The notes beneath the pieces are model-generated. The model was not told the DNA's origin, searched no databases, and saw only the letters and a list, made by a program, of their open reading frames with translations. From NCBI GenBank assembly GCA_032622095.1, contig CP136062.1:227616578-227680577 (forward strand): a stretch of DNA of 64,000 nt, in the 5' to 3' direction. Position numbers and translations under genes: made by a program. Shown here in pieces: positions 58,040 to 64,000 of this stretch; the stretch's first letter is position 1; each line of letters starts with the position of its first letter. Source of the stretch: Siphonodentalium dalli (Eukaryota; Mollusca; Scaphopoda; Gadilida; Siphonodentaliidae).

Positions 58040-58900
58040 AGTTGTCCCCGAATTGTTTTTCGGAGGACTATTATAATTACCATGTCCGTCCATCCGTTCA
58101 CCCATCCGCAGATGTCCGCATGATAACTTGAGCAATATTAAATAGTATTTCTTGATATTTGGAACTACGTGGTTCACATTTGAGAAGGTGCAGGCCAAGT
58201 TCAAATTTGGTCACAGTTAGATGATTTTTTATGGAGGTAAGCCCCTTTTTGTCCGCCGACCCAACGGGTTCGGAGGACTATTATAATCAGCCCGTCCATG
58301 CGTGCGTGCGTCCGAGGTTTCCGGATGATAACTTTAGTTAGAGTGAACCAAATTAAATTAAATTTGGTATGTGGGTTTACTAGCAGAAAAGACAGGTCAA
58401 GTTCGAATTCTGGTTCCGTCCGCCAATTTTCACCGTCTGTTAACATTTTTGGTTTCCGACCGACAACTCCAGTTTGGATTATTTGATCTGAACCAAAGTT
58501 GGTATGTGTATTTCCCAGCTAAAGATACAGGCCAAGTTCGAATATGAGTTCCGTCCAATTATTTTTACATGAGTTACGGCCCTTTTTCGACTTAGAATTT
58601 GACCGTCTGTCAACATTTTTGGTTTCCGACCGATAACTCCAGTTTGGATTATTTGATCTGAACCAAAGTTGGTATGTGTCTTTCTCCCAGAAAAACACAG
58701 GTCAAGTTCGAATTCGGGTTCCGCCCGCCAATTTTCCCCAGAGTTATGTCCCTTTTTTACTTAGAATTTTTGCCAATTTGAGGTTTCCGGATGATAACTT
58801 TAGTAAATGTGTACTGAATGAAATTAAATTTGGTATGTAGGTTTACTAGCACTAAAGACAGGTTTTTATGCGCAAACAACGGTCGTATCAAGCCGACACT
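58040..58900 (-). repeat. Helitron-like degenerate tandem repeats
   Basis: Three to four units share TTTGGTATGTGGGTTTACTA, CAGGTCAAGTTCGAATTC and TTCCGGATGATAACTTTAGT, with CGTCCATCCGTTCACCCATC near the left edge. A single related unit in the opposite orientation lies at 13255-13423. Confidence 0.55.
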
Positions 58901-59020
58901 TAGAGGCGGACATGAGGTCTACCGACCTTTTATTCAACTTAGAAATTGCTGTTTTCGGGTTGTCTGGATGGTAACTTGAGCAATATTCAACAGAATTTTA
59001 CTTCTATGTTCTAAAGCCAA

Positions 59021-59149
59021 TGTCCCACCTCGATTTGGGGGACGTGGGATCTGCGACCTTGTATGTCCCACCTCGATTTGGGGGACGTGGGATCTGCGAC
59101 CTTGTATGTCCCACCTCGATTTGGGGGACGCAGGATCTGCGACCTTGTA
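59021..59149 (+). repeat. Three perfect-phase 43-bp tandem copies
   Basis: TGTCCCACCTCGATTTGGGG...GATCTGCGACCTTGTA repeated three times; the third differs at two bases. TCCCAC...GTGGGA can pair within the first two units. Confidence 0.9.
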
Positions 59150-60284
59150 TTAAATTTAGCATCATCCAGGAATAAATCTGAGAAATAATTGCAAAATTAT
59201 TCACGATAGGTTTCTGAAGTTACTTGTAAGTAAGTAGCAGTTACATGAGATTTTTGCCTAGAGATGCCGAGGAGATTGTGACATTTCGTTTGAAAGATCT
59301 GGAAGTCAGAACGATGGTTTTATGTTTTCCAACTTGCGTTAAGTTATGTTGTATACCATTAGGTGGCCCAAGGAGGTCAAATATACATGTAACAATTTGG
59401 AATATCCTTTAGTAATCTAAATTATCATTATTACGATCACTGTCACACAAATTAGTCAAATTGGTCATAAACTGTATTGTGCAACTTATGCATACATTTT
59501 CCAGGAATGTTCCCGGTTCTGAGGGGGTTTCATTCCCTATTCCTGTTTTTTTCAATTCCCGGGAATATATTAAACTCCAGTCAGGACCCCAGTAATATCA
59601 CATGTCGACTGCTGTCAAACCATCTCACCGTGACAACCGGTGGTACCAGACCAAATTCTGACTGAAACCTCTATTAATTAGCAACCTAATAATTGATGCC
59701 TACATTGTATCATGCATTCGTTATGTAAGGTTACTTCGAGTTTGTCACCATGGGGCAAGTATGAACTATAATTTCCCACAAGGCTATCCAGTTTATGATG
59801 TTTGAGTTTGAGGTTTAGGAATTTATTTATACAAAATCATGCACACACGTTTCCCCCGAGGACCTTGATGTTACTTTCATGTTTTCCCTGGTGCTCAACG
59901 AGACGGTGGTACATCGGTATCAACATCACGGTCGACTGCAGTATTACACCGCGATAATACCTCATTAAGAGGGGTCGATTAATTAGAGCATAGCTGTAAT
60001 TGTATGTTGTTTGGTTTGTTGAGCTTTCAACCAGTAAAAAATACTTTGGCCAAATTAAATCATTTTCTGGTCTTGTTGCACACATTCAAATGAATATTTT
60101 TGTTTTATTTAACATCTCATAATTATGTCCATACCTTCAAATACTGTGTCCAGACTTCTTTTGTCCCACCAATGTTACTTGACAATATACCACTACCCAC
60201 CATCTACCATTCAGCATTATGACAGACAAAGGATTCATTAGTGTTAATACTCATTACCAATGTATTGTATTGGTGGCCCATTGT

Positions 60285-60484
60285 TTAACCCTTTGAGTGC
60301 CAGGTCGATTTTTGTATCAACCCATATACCCTGTGCCAATGCATTCTCTTATATATATGCGAGTCGACCATTTTTTTTTTTACAGTTTTTTACAATTTTA
60401 ATAATTTATTCTTATATTTCTTTAACAGACTTATTTTGTAGGTTTAGGGCCGATGAGATCGGCCCCTGGCACTCAAAGGGTTAA
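60285..60484. mobile_element. TTAA MITE, family C, 200 bp
   Basis: TTAACCCTTTGAGTGCCAGG to CCTGGCACTCAAAGGGTTAA. Only the left half of a hairpin core remains, followed by a T-rich tract. Confidence 0.82.
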
Positions 60485-60962
60485 TAGTGCGCTGTCATCA
60501 ATGCCTTTTGTTACCCATTAAGCTATTATACCCATCTAATAAATTAGCAGATAATCATACTATAAGTTTGATTCTCATGTCACTCTCGTGTAGAATAAAT
60601 TTGGGTTTTTGAATTAGATTTCCAATTTTGGGGGTAAAAAAAACTTGGCCAAATGAGATTTTTTTTGGCCATTTTCGAAAAAAATTGGCTATTGGTCAAT
60701 TTGGCCTATAACAACGTGAACCATGCTCTGAACCAGATAGCCCTTGCCGAGTCCTTCATGGTCCAGGAGTGAAACAGAACACTTTCAAAACTAATTTGTA
60801 TACAGATGAGTTTAATTTGCATGTCATTGTTAGTAATTTAACATAAAGTAAATGCTATTTCCATAATATATAAAAGTTTTCAGAGGTTTTTTTTGTCAAA
60901 TAAAGATTATATGGTGGTTAATAGATATATGTTACCCAAGTATAAATTCAAACTGATTCCAA

Positions 60963-61400
60963 GCTTTGAAATAGTGTGTCTGGCATTTCCATAATGAGGT
61001 TCGCAGAGGGTTAATTTAATAACAAAACAAATTTGACATCATTGTGCATCACATATTGCAATCAATGTGTTTTGGAATGTGTGTAACAAAGCACATTTGG
61101 CAATATATTAAGTTGGCTTACATTAATTTTGTAAAGACATGAAATTGAAGCTAACAACAGTTACTGTTCACCTCATTCTGCTTAGCCCTCATCTTCTGGG
61201 AAGCATCTATAGTCTCAAATTAACATTGTTTTTAGTTACTTTTTCCTTTCTGTTCAGTTACTGTATCCTCTAATTTGCGGAAGATAAAATGCATAATTGA
61301 GGTGACTAATGGGTGAACATCACCAACTTCAACTGGGGAACTTCGATCTGATCCTAGGTCTCCCATAGCAGTTGAGGCCTCGGCAGAATGAGCTGAACAG
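60963..61400. mobile_element. Broken family B MITE
   Basis: Left outer end (AAATAGTGTGTCTGGCATTT) at 60968, ~130 bp of unrelated sequence (61020-61160), then the family body (CTTCTGGGAAGCATCTATAG) to CGGCAGAATGAG. The palindromes are largely lost. Smaller remnants: 49967-50012 and 51930-52000. Confidence 0.6.
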
Positions 61401-61544
61401 TACTGTTAGTTTCAATTTAATTTCTTTGCAAATTGTTAGCATGAGTCATGTTGATTTATCTAGGTACTTGTGCACCAAGTGTTAGCATGTCATAGGTAGG
61501 GCAGTCCTACCCGAAGGAATTCTAATGCAACACGAACTTCCCTT

Positions 61545-61797
61545 TTAACCATTTCATGACGGGAGTTGAGCTGGTGCAGCATTAAAGATCATATGCCAGT
61601 GCATTCTCTAATATATGCGAGTCTCCAATAGGGAGCCTTGCATATAAAAGAGAATGCACTGGCTTACAAGGTCAATATTGTTAGACCAATGTATTCTCTT
61701 ATATATGTCTTCCTATGGGCGACTCACATATATAAGAGAATGCATTGGCACAGGGTTTTCGCATTATTTCAGGTAGCTCCAGTCATGGAAGGGTTAA
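61545..61797. mobile_element. TTAA MITE, family K, 253 bp
   Basis: TTAACCATTTCATGACGGGA to GTCATGGAAGGGTTAA. Two variant hairpin cores inside (CCAGTGCATTCTC and CCAATGTATTCTC types). Partial copies: 12849-12897, 15265-15395, 45871-46061 and 63884-64000 (cut by the window edge). Confidence 0.75.
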
Positions 61798-62106
61798 ATC
61801 GTTGGAAGTATTGAATGATTTTAATGGACATATTTAGACACACTGCATATAGGCCATATCACCCAATGCTGCTGTCATTTCTGTAGCAAAAAGTAATCAA
61901 CAAACTTATCAAGAAATAACCGTAATGGCTAAATGTGTGACAACCAATGTTTTATTAGTTGGTGAATTGACAGCTTATGATTAAATTATAGAGGTATACA
62001 CAGGTCAGGCACATCCTGAATTCAACTATAATAGTAGATCATGCCATGAATCTCCACTTATATGGCTAAGTTTTTGAAGTCGAAAACATACATGGGGGTA
62101 TAATTC

Positions 62107-62273
62107 TTAACCCTTTGAGTGCCAGGGGCCGATCTCATCGGCCCTAAACCTACAAAATAAGTCTGTTAAAGAATATAAGAATAAATTATAAAAATTGTAA
62201 AAAAAAATAAAATAATAATTGGCACAGGGTATATGGGTTGATACAAAAATCGACCTGGCACTCAAAGGGTTAA
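62107..62273. mobile_element. TTAA MITE, family C, 167 bp, nested
   Basis: Same ends (CCCTTTGAGTGCCAGGGG and inverse), TTAA on both sides, hairpin core lost. It is inserted in the 62034-62898 element. Confidence 0.82.
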
Positions 62274-62496
62274 TGATTATCTGTTCCTTAATAGTGTACT
62301 TCACTATATGTGAAGGTCCCAACTCGAAATTGCATGCTTTTCTGTGACTTTTTGAGAGCCGTTATGACAATAAACATTAAATTAATTACCCAGGAAATAT
62401 TCCATAATTGTAAGAAACGCAAAGCAAAATAGCTCACAAAGTCGCTTAAATTGTGAAATTTCGAGTTGGGACCTTCACCTACAGTGAAGTACATTA

Positions 62497-62734
62497 TTAA
62501 CCATTTGAGTGCCAGGGGCCGATCTCATCGGCCCTAAACCTACAAAATAAGTCTGTTAAAGAATATAAGAATAAATTATTAAAATTGTAAAAAAAAAATT
62601 AAAAAAAATTGTTAGGCCAATGCATTCTCTTATATATGCGAGGCGACCTATGGTCGACTCGCATATATAAGAGAATGCATTGGCACAGGGTATATGGGTT
62701 GATACAAAAATCTACCTGGCACTCAAAGGGTTAT
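62497..62734. mobile_element. TTAA MITE, family C, nested
   Basis: TTAACCATTTGAGTGCCAGG to CCTGGCACTCAAAGGGTTAT, with an intact hairpin core at about 62615-62690. It is the second family C copy inside the 62034-62898 element. Confidence 0.8.
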
Positions 62735-63124
62735 TAAGAAACAGATAATAACAAAGGAATATATTCCCTGTTTTATTTTTCAATTTTATAATTTTATAAG
62801 GTTCCCTGTTAAAATTTCAAAAAGTTCCCAGGTTTTGTACTGGTGGAATATGATCTCTACGAGCGTTAGTCATAGTGGAGATTCATGGCATGATCTACTA
62901 AAATAGATAAACATGAATATCGTTGTTTTGTGAATTTGATACAAGAGGCATAACCGAACATCATATTTAAAAACAATGATTAGAAATACTAAATCAGCAC
63001 CCCATGTTTGTTTATGTGACAAAAATCCATGCGAAAAATAGTCATGTTGGCACAATATAACAAGGAAGTCAACTGACATTCAATTGGTCTAATTTTATTA
63101 TGAATGAGCGATTGAGTGATCAGG

Positions 63125-63496
63125 TTAACCCTTTACCCAACAGAAGGGCCCTGTGCCAATGCATTCTCTTATATATGCGAGTCGACCATAGGTCGCCTCG
63201 CATATATAAGAGAATGCATTGGCTTAACACATTAAAAATTGTTAAAGAATGTAAGAAAAAATGGTAAAAAAAGATTTTTTTTAGGCCAATGCATTCTCTT
63301 ATATATGCGAGGCGACCTATGGTCGACTCGCATATATAAGAGAATGCATTGGCATAGGGCATAACTGTAACTATCACAATGTGGTCAAGGAGCCGGTTCC
63401 AATGATATCCATATTTGTATGGTTCTATTGAGACAGACCGAAGATATTTTAGGCTGTTGAATCTTTATTTGGCCGGTTTGTTGGGTAAAGGGTTAA
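63125..63496 (+). mobile_element. TTAA MITE family A, copy 7
   Basis: Complete ends with TTAA at both sides and a shortened spacer between the hairpins (372 bp). It is nested within the 62000-63725 inverted-repeat element. Confidence 0.87.
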
Positions 63497-63883
63497 TGTC
63501 ATTTAGAAAGACATCCTTGTGTCATTATTAACTAAAATAACCAGCACAAGAGGTTGCAAAACAAATTTTATAGGGAGACTGAAAATTTACTGTAATGTTG
63601 CTAAGAGTGCAACTTGACTGTGCAATAGGATGCACGATCTCATAGTTTCCACAAAAACAGAAATTGTGGATTTAGCAACGTTAATTATAACTATAATAGT
63701 TGAATTCATGATATGCCTGACCTGTATATCTGTTGACAATTTTCTATAAACAATAATTGTAGCAAAGACTTATCAATAAAAAATATGTACAATTCCCCAA
63801 ATATAAAGACTATGTTTCACAATAGTTCATATCAAAAGTTTTTTAACGCTTACATGATGGAAAATGCAATAGTTCAGCATTAT

Positions 63884-64000
63884 ATATCCTGTGCCAGTGC
63901 ATTCTCTTTATATATGCAAGTCTCCCATAGGGAGCCTCGCATATATAAGAGAATACATTGGCCTAACAATATTTACCTTGACTTTGTAAGCCAGTGCATT
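63884..64000. mobile_element. Hairpin-core element running off the window end
   Basis: Same layout as 15265-15395: a hairpin core, TAACAATATTTACCTTGAC, then the start of a second core cut at base 64000. Confidence 0.6.

Larger units (their letters stand above)
57196..60284. other. Downstream of ATMIN, remaining sequence
   Basis: Outside the inverted repeat, Helitron-like units, 43-bp tandem and MITE fragment listed, nothing is recognised. No convincing ATMIN polyadenylation signal could be fixed. Confidence 0.45.
62034..62898. mobile_element. Foldback element D, copy 2, with two nested family C MITEs
   Basis: Same outer ends and inner GGTGAAGGTCCCAACTCGAA / inverse pair as the 37.4 kb copy. 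The MITEs at 62107-62273 and 62497-62734 lie at TTAA sites. The left arm is shortened. A lone related right arm lies at 1985-2100. Confidence 0.75.
62000..63725. mobile_element. Inverted-repeat element E enclosing element D and MITE A
   Basis: Ends ACAGGTCAGGCACATCCTGA and the complement of ACAGGTCAGGCATATCATGA, about 35 bp each and nearly identical. The body outside the nested elements has GAGGCATAACCGAACATC and AACCAGCACAAGAGGTTGCA, shared with 10683-12480. Confidence 0.75.

Noticed and set aside
63120-63377. Recurrent small ORFs reading CANAFSYICES or CILLYMRGDLW (also near 4.1, 18.4, 25.8, 39.7, 56.8, 60.3 and 62.2 kb)
   Set aside because: They are translations of the palindromic hairpin core of MITEs, seen in both orientations.

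Overview
This is animal nuclear DNA: two multi-exon genes with large introns, buried in transposon-derived repeats. Candidate introns have GT-AG ends, compatible phases, and exons that match known animal proteins in order. The repeats (Helitron-like 'pearl' elements with ~160 bp tandem units and ACGG-rich tails, many palindromic MITEs, THAP- and SWIM-type fragments) resemble those of marine invertebrates, most likely a mollusc or other lophotrochozoan. The species cannot be fixed from this window.

3.3-29.4 kb, minus strand: a complete RPP40 gene (RNase P/MRP protein p40) in eight exons. They encode 359 residues, close to the human protein's length. Most of these exons lack an obvious ORF of their own and were found by following the family order and splice phases. 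The introns hold Helitron-like arrays, hAT elements (8-bp target duplications), TTAA-flanked MITEs, a palindromic GCGCTTAAGCGC array and non-LTR retrotransposon remnants.

29.5-41.2 kb: intergenic. It holds a THAP-domain start exon and a frameshifted SWIM-type exon in convergent orientation, inside one inverted repeat; a frameshifted fragment resembling Crypton/KIAA1958-type proteins; palindromic elements; a cluster of RFX X-box-like motifs; and several MITEs.

41.3-56.8 kb, plus strand: an ATMIN/ASCIZ gene in five coding exons. Four zinc fingers are spread over exons 1-3. A long tail in exons 4-5 is packed with TQT motifs for dynein light chain LC8 and carries a lineage-specific run of seven ~30-residue repeats. 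Intron 1 contains a 1.37 kb minisatellite of 28-29 bp units.

56.8-64 kb: intergenic repeats, including a nest in which one inverted-repeat element contains another, which in turn contains two TTAA MITEs.

The most unusual theme is small tandem duplications at the edges of real coding exons in both genes: duplicated splice donors (ATMIN exon 1, RPP40 exon 5), a duplicated start region (ATMIN) and duplicated coding ends (RPP40 exon 8; ATMIN exon 5, where a MITE supplies the stop codon). No tRNA, rRNA or CRISPR array was supported.
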